From positions 62,001 through 126,000 of the forward strand of contig JBEKKS010000003.1 in NCBI GenBank assembly GCA_050010595.1: 64,000 nucleotides of DNA. The letters are read 5' to 3'. The position numbers and the translations under genes are program-made. This document shows, one piece after another, positions 42,928-51,478 of this stretch. Within the stretch, counting starts at the first letter, position 1. Each line of letters begins with the position of its first letter. The stretch comes from Palsa-513 sp050010595 (GTDB lineage: Bacteria > Actinomycetota > Thermoleophilia > Solirubrobacterales > Solirubrobacteraceae). The notes beneath the pieces are model-generated. The model made no database searches, was not told the DNA's origin, and saw only the letters and a list, made by a program, of their open reading frames with translations.

Positions 42928-43604
42928 AGGCTGTGCGTCTCTCCCGGCTCGAGCACGATCACATCCGAGGCCGTCGTGTTCTCGACATCCGACTTGAAGG
43001 CGTCAACGTCGGTCGCGATCGGCGGCCAGGTGTTGTAATGGCAGGGAATCACCTGCCGCGGTCCGATCATGCGGACCGCCTCGACGGCGTCCTCGCGGTC
43101 CATCGTGAAGAAGCCGCCGATCGGCACCAGCGCGAGATCGATCGCGTGTCGCCGGCCGATCAGCTCGAGGTCGCCGAACAGGCACGTGTCGCCGAGGTGG
43201 TAGATGATGGCGCCGCCAAACTCGATGATCAGCCCGGTTGGCGTGCTCACGGTGCCCTTGGGCGTCGTCGAGGTATGCCAGGCCGGCACGAGCTTCACCG
43301 AGCCCCCGTCGAAGCTTGCGGTGCCGCCGAGATTCGCGCCGACCACGTTCTCGACACCCTCGCCCGTCAGCTCGCCGGCGATCTCGACGATCGTGATCAC
43401 GGTCGCGCCGGTTCGCTTGGCGATCGCGACGATGTCGCCGTAGTGGTCGCCGTGACCGTGCGTAAGGAGGATCACGTCCGGCGCGAGTTCCTGCGCAGTC
43501 ACAGCGGCGCTCGGGTTGCCGGTCAAGAACGGGTCGATCAGGACCGACTTGCCGGCGTTGGTCAACTCGAAGGTCGCATGGCCAAGGAAGCGGATCTCCG
43601 TCAC
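42924..43604 (-). CDS. UPF0173-type metal-dependent hydrolase
   Basis: A 226-residue metallo-beta-lactamase-fold protein with the intact metal motif LLTHGHGDHYGD (His49, His51, Asp53, His54), then AWHTSTTP, YHLGDTCLFGD and IPCHYNTWPP for the remaining ligands. UPF0173 proteins are widespread; their substrate is not known. Next in line is an Lrp-domain protein with a 4-bp overlap, and a small conserved hypothetical lies 2 bp upstream, so the block 41945-43960 is one operon. Confidence 0.88.
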   Translation of the reverse strand: MTEIRFLGHATFELTNAGKSVLIDPFLTGNPSAAVTAQELAPDVILLTHGHGDHYGDIVAIAKRTGATVITIVEIAGELTGEGVENVVGANLGGTASFDGGSVKLVPAWHTSTTPKGTVSTPTGLIIEFGGAIIYHLGDTCLFGDLELIGRRHAIDLALVPIGGFFTMDREDAVEAVRMIGPRQVIPCHYNTWPPIATDVDAFKSDVENTTASDVIVLEPGETHSL

Positions 43605-43606
43605 GG

Positions 43607-43960
43607 TCAGCCCTCCTCGCTCGGTTGGTTGTCAAGGTCGGCAAGCTCGCTGGCCAGCTGGAAGCCGACTGCAACACCGACCAGCATTCCAAGGCGGGTC
43701 TGCTCGTCGACGAGCGCGCCGATCGCGGCAAGCCGTGCGGCGGCATCTTCCTCGTCGCCGGCCTGGCGCAGCAGCTCCTCGTGGGCGGCGCCGAACCAGC
43801 CGCCCTCGGTGAGGGCCGCGTCGAGCACGCCTGCCAGGGATGGCGCAGCATGCGAGACGATCTCCGAGGCGTGCGTGAAGCGATCCGGATCGGCGAGGCG
43901 GGCAACCGCCGCGTCAACCTGCTGCGCAGTGTAGGTCCGCGGCGCCACGGCAGTGCTCAC
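43607..43960 (-). CDS. Small conserved hypothetical protein
   Basis: A 117-residue acidic, mostly helical protein (TAQQVDAAVARLADPDRFTHASEIVSHAAPSLAGVLDAALTEGGWF). No recognised domain and no signal. A moderately hydrophobic helix (LGMLVGVAVGFQLASELA, about 90-107) could be buried or membrane-associated. It is likely the first gene of the operon with the UPF0173 hydrolase. Confidence 0.65.
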   Translation of the reverse strand: MSTAVAPRTYTAQQVDAAVARLADPDRFTHASEIVSHAAPSLAGVLDAALTEGGWFGAAHEELLRQAGDEEDAAARLAAIGALVDEQTRLGMLVGVAVGFQLASELADLDNQPSEEG

Positions 43961-44040
43961 GCGACGCTCGCCGTTGCGGTTCTCGCGTACATCGAGGGCA
44001 TGATACGTCGCGCGCGATCAAGTCTCGGCTGACAGGAACC

Positions 44041-44838
44041 TCAGCGCAGCTCGCGGCGCGCGAGAACGACGCCCGCGAGATATCCCCACAACACGCCAAC
44101 GCCGCCAGCGACCGCGCTCGCTTCCGGACGCGCGATCGGCATCGCGAGCAACGCGAGCCCGATCAACGCCGTCACGAGCAGGTCACCGTCATAGGCACGG
44201 CCCGCGCGCCGCGCCAACATGTCCGGTACCGCCCACGCACAAAGCAGCGCGAGCGCGCCACCGTTGCCACCGACGGCCACGCTGCTGGCGCGCAGCTCGA
44301 TCCCCAGGTAGGCGCCGCCGGCCGCACCGACCATGAAAAGCGCGAGCACCACAAGCGGACCATGGCGACGCTCGAGCAGCCAACCGAACAGAGCGACTGC
44401 GAACAACGTTGCAAACTGGTAGACGGCGGCACCAAACGAGGAGAAACCGCCTGCCATGCCGGGGGCGTAATAGGCGAAGGGCGTTGTCAATACCCGCCAC
44501 CAGTGCGCGCCGAGCGGGTAGCTCGCGATGACCTGGCTGCCACTGCCAAGATAGCCCGCCTTGGTAGCGATCCAAACGCCGCAGGTGGCGAGCACGATGA
44601 GCCAGGTGGCGTAGGGATGGCGGTCCGCGCGGACGCCGGGGATCTCGCCGCGACGCAGCCGACCGAGCGACGGCGCCGGGACGCGGCTCGTGCGCGAGAC
44701 GCGCTGAAGACCCTTGTCCAGCTTCGGTGCGCGCTTGCGCAGGCGAGTGCCGCAGTACGGGCATTCGGTCACGTACGGGCTGACCTCAGCACCGCAGTCT
44801 GGGTTCTTGCAGACAACGAAGAGATCAGCTGGAGACAT
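44041..44838 (-). CDS. Rhomboid-like membrane protein with zinc ribbon, catalytic residues lost
   Basis: From ATG 44838 the protein has 265 residues. An N-terminal zinc ribbon has Cys10, Cys15, Cys26 and Cys29. About six membrane spans follow (PYATWLIVLATCGVWIA onward), with WWRVLTTPFAYY and GWLLERRHG like the rhomboid W-R motif and L1 loop. The active-site GxSG is replaced by GGNGG (Asn for Ser) in SSVAVGGNGGALALL, and no His is present in the last span (AVAGGVGVLWGYLAG). It is therefore probably a pseudoprotease. The frame upstream of 44838 is a chance extension. Confidence 0.75.
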   Translation of the reverse strand: MSPADLFVVCKNPDCGAEVSPYVTECPYCGTRLRKRAPKLDKGLQRVSRTSRVPAPSLGRLRRGEIPGVRADRHPYATWLIVLATCGVWIATKAGYLGSGSQVIASYPLGAHWWRVLTTPFAYYAPGMAGGFSSFGAAVYQFATLFAVALFGWLLERRHGPLVVLALFMVGAAGGAYLGIELRASSVAVGGNGGALALLCAWAVPDMLARRAGRAYDGDLLVTALIGLALLAMPIARPEASAVAGGVGVLWGYLAGVVLARRELR

Positions 44839-44922
44839 CCAGGAGGATTCTAGGCCGCGCCAACCTAAAGCTCGACCGCACGCCATCCCGCTGGCGCAAC
44901 CGGTACCCTCTCCAGCCAGGTC

Positions 44923-45162
44923 ATGAAGATGCGCCAACCTCTCAGCACCTTCGAACGAGCGTTCGAAGAAGAGATGGAGATCGACCGGCAGCGTCGCGAG
45001 GCTCTGCGTAGAGCCAACGAACGGCGCGCGCGCAAGCGCACGATCGAACGCAACACGCGGATGGGGCGGATGCGGTACGTGATCCTCGCTGCCACGCTGT
45101 CGACGACCGCGGTGGTGGTCAGCTACGTCATGTTCCGCGTGCTCTACCTCGTACTCGAGTAG
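44923..45162 (+). CDS. Small single-span membrane protein
   Basis: A 79-residue protein: a charged helix (LSTFERAFEEEMEIDRQRREALRRANERRARKRTIE, about 7-43), then one membrane segment MRYVILAATLSTTAVVVSYVMF (about 50-71). The strongly basic stretch before the span predicts a cytosolic N-terminus. A second ATG lies two codons in. No family recognised. It is divergent from the rhomboid-like gene and convergent, 4 bp apart, with the CsrA-like gene. Confidence 0.68.
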   Translation: MKMRQPLSTFERAFEEEMEIDRQRREALRRANERRARKRTIERNTRMGRMRYVILAATLSTTAVVVSYVMFRVLYLVLE

Positions 45163-45166
45163 GGGC

Positions 45167-45544
45167 TCACGCCTCGAGCAGCGGCGGCGGTTGCGACACC
45201 GCAATCTCGCCGACCGGCAGCTCAGTGGACTGCTCACGCTGGATTGCGGCGTAAACCTCGCGACGGTAGACAGGCACAGTGCGTGGCGCCTGGATCCCGA
45301 TCCGCACCTTCTCGCCGATCACCGACAGGACCGAGACCTCCACGTCCTCGCCGATCGTAATGCTCTGGTTCGCCTTTGCCGGCACCGTACGCGGCGTCTG
45401 CATCGCGACCTGCACCCGCTCACCCAAGGGCGAGCGAAAGCCCACCTCTATACGGACCCGCTCGCCCACGACCGAGGCGACCGAGACCTCGATGTCGTCG
45501 CCGATCATGATGCTCTGGCCGGGCTTTCTCGTAAGCACGAGCAT
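45167..45544 (-). CDS. CsrA-type RNA-binding protein with internal duplication
   Basis: From ATG 45544 the protein has 125 residues, twice a normal CsrA (about 60-75). Copy 1 (1-56) has MLVLTRKPGQSIMIGDDIEVSV, then GERV twice and PRTVPA. Copy 2 (57-105) has NQSITIGEDVEVSVLSVIGEKVRIGIQAPRTVPVYRREVYAAIQ, with the beta-5/helix part containing the RNA-contact Arg (VYRREVY), but lacks the first strand. So one first strand and one complete RNA-binding end remain. CsrA normally dimerises and blocks ribosome binding on mRNAs. No fliW or flagellar genes lie nearby. AGGGG precedes the ATG. Confidence 0.85.
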   Translation of the reverse strand: MLVLTRKPGQSIMIGDDIEVSVASVVGERVRIEVGFRSPLGERVQVAMQTPRTVPAKANQSITIGEDVEVSVLSVIGEKVRIGIQAPRTVPVYRREVYAAIQREQSTELPVGEIAVSQPPPLLEA

Positions 45545-45639
45545 GTGACCCCTCACTCTCCCGATCGCAAGGCACCATTAACTCCGTTCTGGGGCTGGAA
45601 TGCAAGCGGTCGCGGCCTTTGCGCTAGTGTGGCGCGACT

Positions 45640-46200
45640 ATGCCCCGTAAATCCCTGAGACCGCACCTCAACCAAATTCGCACCTGGACCCGCCAAGGTC
45701 GCACGGACGCGTGGGTGGCACACCAGCTCGAGGTGACCGTCCAGCAGATCCAGAGCTTCAAGCGCGAGAACGGCCTGCTCGAAGAGGAGCAGGCCGGCGA
45801 AGGCGCCGGTACCTTCGCCGACGAGATCGATCTGCGCGCCGAGGACGATGCGCTGATCGCCGCTGAGCTGGAGGCCGCCGAGCAGGCGCGTCGCGAGGCC
45901 GAAGCGGCAGAGGAGGCGCGCCGCGAAGCGCAGGAGGCAGAGCGCGCAGCGCGTGGAGACTCCGAGGCGGACACCGAGGCAGCAGCTTCGCCGCCCAAGC
46001 GACGCAGCCGCGGTGGGCGCACTCGCAAGGCGCAGACCGGTCCGCTCGAGGGCACCTTCGATCACGGCGAGGAGGGTTACGGACTCTGGCTTGACCCAGC
46101 GGTCGCCGACAACCCGGTGTACGCCGAGCACTGGGCTGGGCATCGGCCCGTCAGCGTGACTGTCGAGGAAGACCAGATCGTGATCCGCCGCGCCGAGTAG
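45640..46200 (+). CDS. Hypothetical protein with HTH-like start and Glu/Ala coiled coil
   Basis: The 186-residue protein has an N-terminal helical region (RTWTRQGRTDAWVAHQLEVTVQQIQSFKRENGLL, about 14-47) with helix-turn-helix character, an acidic coiled-coil middle (about 70-115, EAAEQARREAEAAEEARREAQE), a basic stretch PPKRRSRGGRTRKAQ and a compact C-terminus (FDHGEEGYGLWLDPAVADNPVYAEHW). It could be a nucleoid-associated or regulatory protein. I do not recognise the family. ATG 45640, divergent from the CsrA gene 95 bp away. Confidence 0.65.
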   Translation: MPRKSLRPHLNQIRTWTRQGRTDAWVAHQLEVTVQQIQSFKRENGLLEEEQAGEGAGTFADEIDLRAEDDALIAAELEAAEQARREAEAAEEARREAQEAERAARGDSEADTEAAASPPKRRSRGGRTRKAQTGPLEGTFDHGEEGYGLWLDPAVADNPVYAEHWAGHRPVSVTVEEDQIVIRRAE

Positions 46201-46207
46201 CGACGGA

Positions 46208-46510
46208 TCAGGCCGGCGGCGGCCAGTCGCGCGCGCGGCGTAGATGGCGATAGAACGCCGCGTCGCTGACCCACTGCTCCCAGGCAATCGGCTCAGCGGG
46301 AGCTGTCTGGAAAGCGAGCCCAAGGGACCAGGCCGTGGAGCCGTCGTAGATCTCGACAAGCTCGGCGACCAGAAACGAACTACCGAGCCGCCAGCGCAGC
46401 TCGGCGGTGATGCGCTCGATCACGCGCTCGATGGCGGGCCGCTGCGCGGACGTGGACTGGCCGAGGCGGCGTTCGCCGTCCTGCCACTGATGGAGGGCGG
46501 TCTCGAGCAC
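46208..46510 (-). CDS. Small conserved hypothetical protein upstream of mfd-side genes
   Basis: A 100-residue protein: helix LETALHQWQDGERRLGQ, RPAIERVIERITAELRWRLGSSFLVAELVEIYDGSTAWSLGLAF, then SDAAFYRHLRRARDW. It looks like a single alpha/beta domain, cytosolic, with no known name. It follows the FtsB-like gene by 24 bp on the same strand, so it may be co-transcribed with it. Confidence 0.6.
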   Translation of the reverse strand: MLETALHQWQDGERRLGQSTSAQRPAIERVIERITAELRWRLGSSFLVAELVEIYDGSTAWSLGLAFQTAPAEPIAWEQWVSDAAFYRHLRRARDWPPPA

Positions 46511-46534
46511 CGCTAGCGCTCGCCGCCGGCGAGC

Positions 46535-46945
46535 TCAGTTGTTGGGCAGGCCCGTGACGACGTACTCGCGCTCACCCGGACGCACCAGCCCGAGCCGGCG
46601 GGCCTCGCGCTCGAGCGTGCTCGGCTCCGATAGCGCACGCTGCTCGCCGCGCAGCTGCGCGGCCTCACGCTCGAGCGCAACGACCTGCTGATGACGGGCG
46701 GCAGCCTGGTGCAGGTCGCCGAGCAGTCCACGGATCGGGCTGATGTACAGATAGGCGAGAGCGACAAGCACGCAAAGCATCGCAGCCCGGCTGACCCGAT
46801 CCCAGCGTACGCGCGTCCCCCCGGCACGGCGCGAGCCGGCCAACCGCCCGCTGCGATCTCGCTGCGCATGGTGCGTCGCGGCCACGCCTAGGCTTTCGCG
46901 GCGCCCGCTGCGCCTCCTGCCCGCGGTGCCAAGACGGCGCGCCAA
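46535..46945 (-). CDS. FtsB/DivIC-like septum formation initiator
   Basis: A 136-residue protein with an unusually long basic cytosolic start (about 50 residues), one membrane span (AAMLCVLVALAYLYISPIRGLL, about 54-75), a coiled coil (HQAAARHQQVVALEREAAQLRGEQRAL) and the family's conserved end STLEREARRLGLVRPGEREYVV. Such proteins link early and late divisome parts (with FtsL and FtsQ in other bacteria). The position next to a PpiC-type lipoprotein and mfd is common for actinobacteria. Confidence 0.85.
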   Translation of the reverse strand: MARRLGTAGRRRSGRRESLGVAATHHAQRDRSGRLAGSRRAGGTRVRWDRVSRAAMLCVLVALAYLYISPIRGLLGDLHQAAARHQQVVALEREAAQLRGEQRALSEPSTLEREARRLGLVRPGEREYVVTGLPNN

Positions 46946-46966
46946 CGCGCGCGCCCGCCACCGGAG

Positions 46967-48106
46967 CTAGCTCGTACCCGTGGTGCCGGTCGTGCCGGTC
47001 GACGAGCTGGCGCTGGGGGCGTTGCCGCAGACCGTGTCGTCGAGGTAGCCCGAGGCGCAGGTAGTGCGCGCGCGCCACGACTTCGTAAAGCTCGCCTTGA
47101 GGTTGTCTACGGCTGTCGTCTCCGCCGCTTCGACGAGTTGCGCCTTGATCGCGGCGCTGGCGGTGGCAAGGCTCTCGACCTTCTGCGCAGTCGAGCCGGT
47201 GACCTTGAAGACGTAGTAGCCGAACGCGGTCTTCAGCGGTCCCTCGAGCGTCCCGATCGGGTCCTTGAAGATCGCAGCGCTGAGAACGTGCGTCTCCTCC
47301 CCCTGTTCGATGCCGTCGGCGACACCGCCGGTGTTCTTCGTTGTCGGGTCGGTCGAGTATTTCTTCGCGATGCTCGCGAAGCTCGCGCCACCGGCGAGCA
47401 GGGCCTTGACCTTCGTGGCAGTCGACGCGCTCGAAACCAGGACGAGCTCGATGTTGCGACGCGCAGGTTGCGTGTACTCGGAGACGTGAGCCTTGTAATA
47501 GGCCGCGACCCGCGACTCGGATACCTTGCTCGCGCCGGCGTCGACCTTGGTCGTGATCGCCTGCTGGAGCAGATCGAAGAGCACGTACCACTTGAGGTCC
47601 GCGACCGTGTAGCCGGACTCGGCAAGGAACGTATCCAGCTTCGCGGTCGTCGAGAACTCGCCCTTCTCCTCCGAGGTCCAGGATTTGTCGATCGCCGCGC
47701 TGCTGACGTGGGCGTGCTTGTCGTAAGCCTCTCCTTGGATCCACGCGTCCTCGATCAGCAGGCTGAGGACCTCCTGGCTGAGCGTGTTGTAGGACGACCG
47801 GCAGCTAGCCTTCAGCACGCTGGCGGCGGGGACCTTCGCGCCCTTGGCGTATTCGGCGCGGGTCGCGGCTACGCAGGCGGTGAAGTTCGGCGGAACCGGC
47901 ACTGGCGGTGGCGTGTCGCCGGTGTTGATGTAGCGGATCCGATTGGCGATGACCATCCAGTGGTTGAAGCTCGCCTTGCTGACGACAAAGCTCCCAACCA
48001 CGGCGACGCCGCTTGAAGGCACGCTCGTACCACCGCACGCAGCAACGCCGGCAGCTGTGGCGATGGCGGCGATGCACGCCACGGCTGTCCTTATCTTCCT
48101 GGTCAC
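46967..48106 (-). CDS. SurA/PpiC-type peptidyl-prolyl isomerase lipoprotein
   Basis: From GTG 48106 the protein has 379 residues. Signal peptide TAVACIAAIATAAGVAACGG has a lipobox-like GVAAC at about residues 20-24, so the mature protein is probably lipidated and surface-exposed. A SurA_N-like helical domain follows, then a PpiC parvulin domain (about 215-315: ARRNIELVLVSSASTATKVKALLAGGASFASIAKKYSTD...GVADGIEQGEE). The C-terminus has a Ser/Gly/Thr tail. It probably assists folding of secreted proteins. The frame extends upstream inside mfd to 48727 but that part is non-homologous. Confidence 0.85.
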   Translation of the reverse strand: MTRKIRTAVACIAAIATAAGVAACGGTSVPSSGVAVVGSFVVSKASFNHWMVIANRIRYINTGDTPPPVPVPPNFTACVAATRAEYAKGAKVPAASVLKASCRSSYNTLSQEVLSLLIEDAWIQGEAYDKHAHVSSAAIDKSWTSEEKGEFSTTAKLDTFLAESGYTVADLKWYVLFDLLQQAITTKVDAGASKVSESRVAAYYKAHVSEYTQPARRNIELVLVSSASTATKVKALLAGGASFASIAKKYSTDPTTKNTGGVADGIEQGEETHVLSAAIFKDPIGTLEGPLKTAFGYYVFKVTGSTAQKVESLATASAAIKAQLVEAAETTAVDNLKASFTKSWRARTTCASGYLDDTVCGNAPSASSSTGTTGTTGTS

Positions 48107-48152
48107 GAGCCCGGCGGATGGTAGCGAATCGCGCAGCACGCGGCTGCACCTG

Positions 48153-51100
48153 TCACGTTGAGGCCGTGCTCGCGGCAAGTACGGCGTCAGCAGCCGCGAG
48201 CACAGCCGGGAAACGCTGGTCGGGTGCGTCGGGCACGCGGATGAGCACCTGCGAGCGACCGGACTCGTAGACGACCCCGTCGAGTCGGGCGCGCAGCTCG
48301 CGCACGCCTGCCGAGTCGAGCTCGATCGGCGTGATCGCAAGACGCCCCGAGCGAAACGCGACCGCGCGCGCACCCGCGGCGCCGAGCTTGATCCGTGCGC
48401 GCTGGAGGTCGAGCAGATTCTCGACCGGGGGCGGCGGCGGGCCGAAGCGATCGGCAAGCTCGGCGCGCAGCTGCTCCAGCTCGGCAACGTCGCGCGCCGA
48501 GGCGATCCGCCGGTGAACCTCAATCTTGGCCTGCTCGAAACCGACGTAGTCGGCGGGCACATACGCATCGACATCGACGTCGAGTCGCACCGGCTCCCAC
48601 TCCTCGCCGGCACTCCCCTCGCCCTCGGCGGCGCGTAGGGCCTCGTCGAGCATCTGCATGTAGAGCTCGAACCCGAGGGCGGCAACGTGCCCCGACTGCT
48701 CGTCGCCAAGCAGGTTGCCGGCACCACGTAGCTCGAGGTCGCGCATCGCGATCTGGAAGCCGGCGCCGAGCTCGGTGAAGTCCGAGAGCGCCGCGAGTCG
48801 CTGCGCCGCCTCGGGGCTCAGCGCAGCCGCGGCGTCGTAGAGCAGGTAAGCGTAGGCGCGCTCACGACTGCGTCCCACGCGCCCGCGGATCTGGTAGAGC
48901 TGGGCGAGGCCGAAGTGGTCGGCGCGCTCGACAACCAGGGTGTTGGCCTGCGGGATGTCGATCCCCGACTCGATGATCGACGTGCACACGAGTACGTCCG
49001 CGTCACCCCGCAGGAAGCTCATCATGCGCCGCTCCAGCTCGTGCTCGTCAAGCTGCCCATGCGCCACCTCGAAACGCAGCGCCGGACATAGCCCGCGTAG
49101 CCCGGCGGCGACCTCATCGATCGTCTCGACGCGGTTGTGCAGATAGAAGGCCTGGCCGCCCCGCGCCTGCTCGCGCTCGAGCGCCTGCCGAACGAGCCCG
49201 TCGTCATGCTCGCCGACGTAGGTGCGCACCGGCCGGCGCCCCTCAGGCGGCGTTTCAATGACCGAGATATCGCGCAATCCGGCAAGCGACATCTGCAGCG
49301 TGCGCGGAATCGGCGTGGCCGACATCGCGATCACGTCGACGCGCAGGCGCAACTGCCGCAGCAGCTCCTTCTGGCGCACACCAAAACGCTGCTCCTCATC
49401 GAGGATCAGCAGGCCGAGATCCTTCGCACGGACGTCGCGGCTGAGCAGCCGGTGCGTGCCGATCAGTACATCGACCTTGCCCTCGGAGAAGCGAGTGATC
49501 GCGTCGCGCTGCTCAGCGGCGCTGCGAAAGCGCGACACCTGCTCGACGCTGATCGGGTAGTCGGCGAGCCGCTCGCGGAAGGTGCCGTAGTGCTGCTGGG
49601 CGAGGATCGTCGTCGGCACGAGCATCATGACCTGCTTACCGTCGGCGACAGCTTTGAACGCCGCACGCAGCGCTACCTCGGTCTTCCCGTAGCCGACATC
49701 CCCGCAGATCAGCCTGTCCATCGGCCGTGGCGCTTCCATGTCCGCCTTGACGAGCTCGATCGCCTCGCGCTGGTCGCGCGTCTCCGTGTACGGGAAGCGA
49801 GCCTCGAACTCGCGTTGCCACTCGCCGTCGGGAGCAAATGCATGCCCCTCGCGGCGACGGCGTTCGACGTACAGGCCGAGCAGCTCGCCGGCGAGCTCCT
49901 GTGCGGCATGACGCGCGCGCGCCTTGAGCGTGTCCCACCGCGTCCCCCCGAGCTTCGAGAGCGTCGGTTCCCCCGCGCCGGCGCCGACGTAGCGCGAGAT
50001 CTTCGCGAATTGATCAGTCGGCGCGTAGACCCGGTCGTCGCCCTGGTACTCCAGCAACAGGTAGTCGCGCGTGATCCCCGCGATGGTCCGTGTCTCGAAG
50101 CCAGCGAAGCGAGCGACGCCATGGTCCTCATGGACCACGTAGTCGCCGGCGCGCAAATCGGCGAAGCTGCGCAGCGCTCCCCGCCGGCCCGTCTGCGGGC
50201 GTGGTGCCTGGCGCCGACGCTGATAGAGCCGATGCTCCGGTATCACCGCCAGGCGCAACCCCGGCGCGATAAACCCCTCCTGGAGGGTTGCCACGGCGAA
50301 CGTCAGCTGATCGGCGGGCGGTCCCTGCTCGATCCATTGCGCACTCAGGCGTGCGAGGTTGTGCGCGGCGCGTTCGCCGTCGCCGCGCCGTGGCCACGTG
50401 ACCACCGTGCGGTAGCCGGAGCGCAGCTGGCGCTCGAGCATCGCCTCGGCCTCGTTCAAGGTTCGAGCGGCGGGCAGCGTCGCCTGCGCGTGCAGCTCGA
50501 GCGTTGAGCCCCCCGCCAGCGAGCTGAGACTCACGTGCGCGCGCTCGCCGAGCGCGCGCTCGAGCTCATCTGGTGGGACGTAGAGGTGATGCGCATCGCC
50601 GTCGTGGAACGCGGCACACACGTCGGCCCAGTGGTCGCGCAGCGTCGGCGCGAGCTCCTCGAGCCCCGCAATGATCAGCTGGGCGTCCTCCCCGATGAGC
50701 TCCAGCAGCGAGACGAAACGATCAAGCGGTAGAAGCTCGGCAATGTCCCGCGAGTCGCCATCAAACTGCCGGTGCTCGAGCGCGAGCTCGGCCGCCGGTG
50801 CGATCTCCACGCGCTCGATCGCGTCGAGCGAGCGCTGCGTGAACGTCGAGAAGCTGCGCAGCGACTCGACCTCGATATCGAAGAGCTCGACGCGGGTGGC
50901 ACGATCCGCCGTCGCGCCGAATACGTCGAGCAGGCCGCCGCGGACGGCGAACTGACCACGCTCATCTACCTGGCCGACTCTCTCGTAGCCCATCTCGACG
51001 AGCTGCGCCGCGCACTCGTCGAGGTCGAGCAGATCGCCGGCCGACAGCACGAAGGAATGCGGTCGCAGCTCCGGGTCGGGGACCTTCTCGGCGAGCGCGG

Positions 51101-51464
51101 GTGCGGACGCGACAAGAACCGGCGCCGGCGCACCAGCCGGCGGGGCGAGCACCGCATCGAGCGCGGCGATTCGCAGGCCGACGAGATGCGGCGGCGGCGT
51201 CAGATGCGACTCGTAGGTGACGCCGCGCGACGGGTAGAAGCGGACGGCGCGCGGTGCAAGCCACGCCGCCAGGTCGCCCGCCAGCTCGTGGGCGCTGCGG
51301 TCATCGGGCGCCACGACGACCGCGGGTCGCGCGGGCTCCTGAGCGAGCAGCCCGGCGACCAGGAATGGGCGTAGAGCCGTCGGACAAAAGGCCTCACCGC
51401 CGTCGCGGGCGAGCGCCAGCGCCTCCTCGCTCTGGGCGAGGTGGTCGAGCAGGTCCGAGAGCAT
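48153..51464 (-). CDS. mfd: Transcription-repair coupling factor
   Basis: A 1103-residue ATPase that removes stalled RNA polymerase at DNA damage and recruits UvrA. An N-terminal UvrB-like region covers about 1-330; the RNA-polymerase-interacting domain (LRAGDYVVHEDHGVARFAGFET) about 430-510. The RecG-like motor domains hold Walker A ICGDVGYGKTEVALRAAFKA, DEEQRFGV (DEEQ box), SATPIPRTLQMSL and the translocation region with RGRVGRSRERAYAYLL. The C-terminal TRCF domain (VRLDVDVDAYVPADYV) follows. ATG 51464 gives normal length. Confidence 0.97.
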   Translation of the reverse strand: MLSDLLDHLAQSEEALALARDGGEAFCPTALRPFLVAGLLAQEPARPAVVVAPDDRSAHELAGDLAAWLAPRAVRFYPSRGVTYESHLTPPPHLVGLRIAALDAVLAPPAGAPAPVLVASAPALAEKVPDPELRPHSFVLSAGDLLDLDECAAQLVEMGYERVGQVDERGQFAVRGGLLDVFGATADRATRVELFDIEVESLRSFSTFTQRSLDAIERVEIAPAAELALEHRQFDGDSRDIAELLPLDRFVSLLELIGEDAQLIIAGLEELAPTLRDHWADVCAAFHDGDAHHLYVPPDELERALGERAHVSLSSLAGGSTLELHAQATLPAARTLNEAEAMLERQLRSGYRTVVTWPRRGDGERAAHNLARLSAQWIEQGPPADQLTFAVATLQEGFIAPGLRLAVIPEHRLYQRRRQAPRPQTGRRGALRSFADLRAGDYVVHEDHGVARFAGFETRTIAGITRDYLLLEYQGDDRVYAPTDQFAKISRYVGAGAGEPTLSKLGGTRWDTLKARARHAAQELAGELLGLYVERRRREGHAFAPDGEWQREFEARFPYTETRDQREAIELVKADMEAPRPMDRLICGDVGYGKTEVALRAAFKAVADGKQVMMLVPTTILAQQHYGTFRERLADYPISVEQVSRFRSAAEQRDAITRFSEGKVDVLIGTHRLLSRDVRAKDLGLLILDEEQRFGVRQKELLRQLRLRVDVIAMSATPIPRTLQMSLAGLRDISVIETPPEGRRPVRTYVGEHDDGLVRQALEREQARGGQAFYLHNRVETIDEVAAGLRGLCPALRFEVAHGQLDEHELERRMMSFLRGDADVLVCTSIIESGIDIPQANTLVVERADHFGLAQLYQIRGRVGRSRERAYAYLLYDAAAALSPEAAQRLAALSDFTELGAGFQIAMRDLELRGAGNLLGDEQSGHVAALGFELYMQMLDEALRAAEGEGSAGEEWEPVRLDVDVDAYVPADYVGFEQAKIEVHRRIASARDVAELEQLRAELADRFGPPPPPVENLLDLQRARIKLGAAGARAVAFRSGRLAITPIELDSAGVRELRARLDGVVYESGRSQVLIRVPDAPDQRFPAVLAAADAVLAASTAST

Positions 51465-51478
51465 GCTCAGTGCTCCCG

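Noticed and set aside
44839..45237. N-terminal extension of the rhomboid-like protein
   Set aside because: Low-complexity sequence antisense to the small membrane protein gene; the zinc ribbon begins right after ATG 44838.
48107..48727. N-terminal extension of the PpiC lipoprotein frame
   Set aside because: It overlaps the mfd C-terminus in another frame; the signal peptide and lipobox start at GTG 48106.
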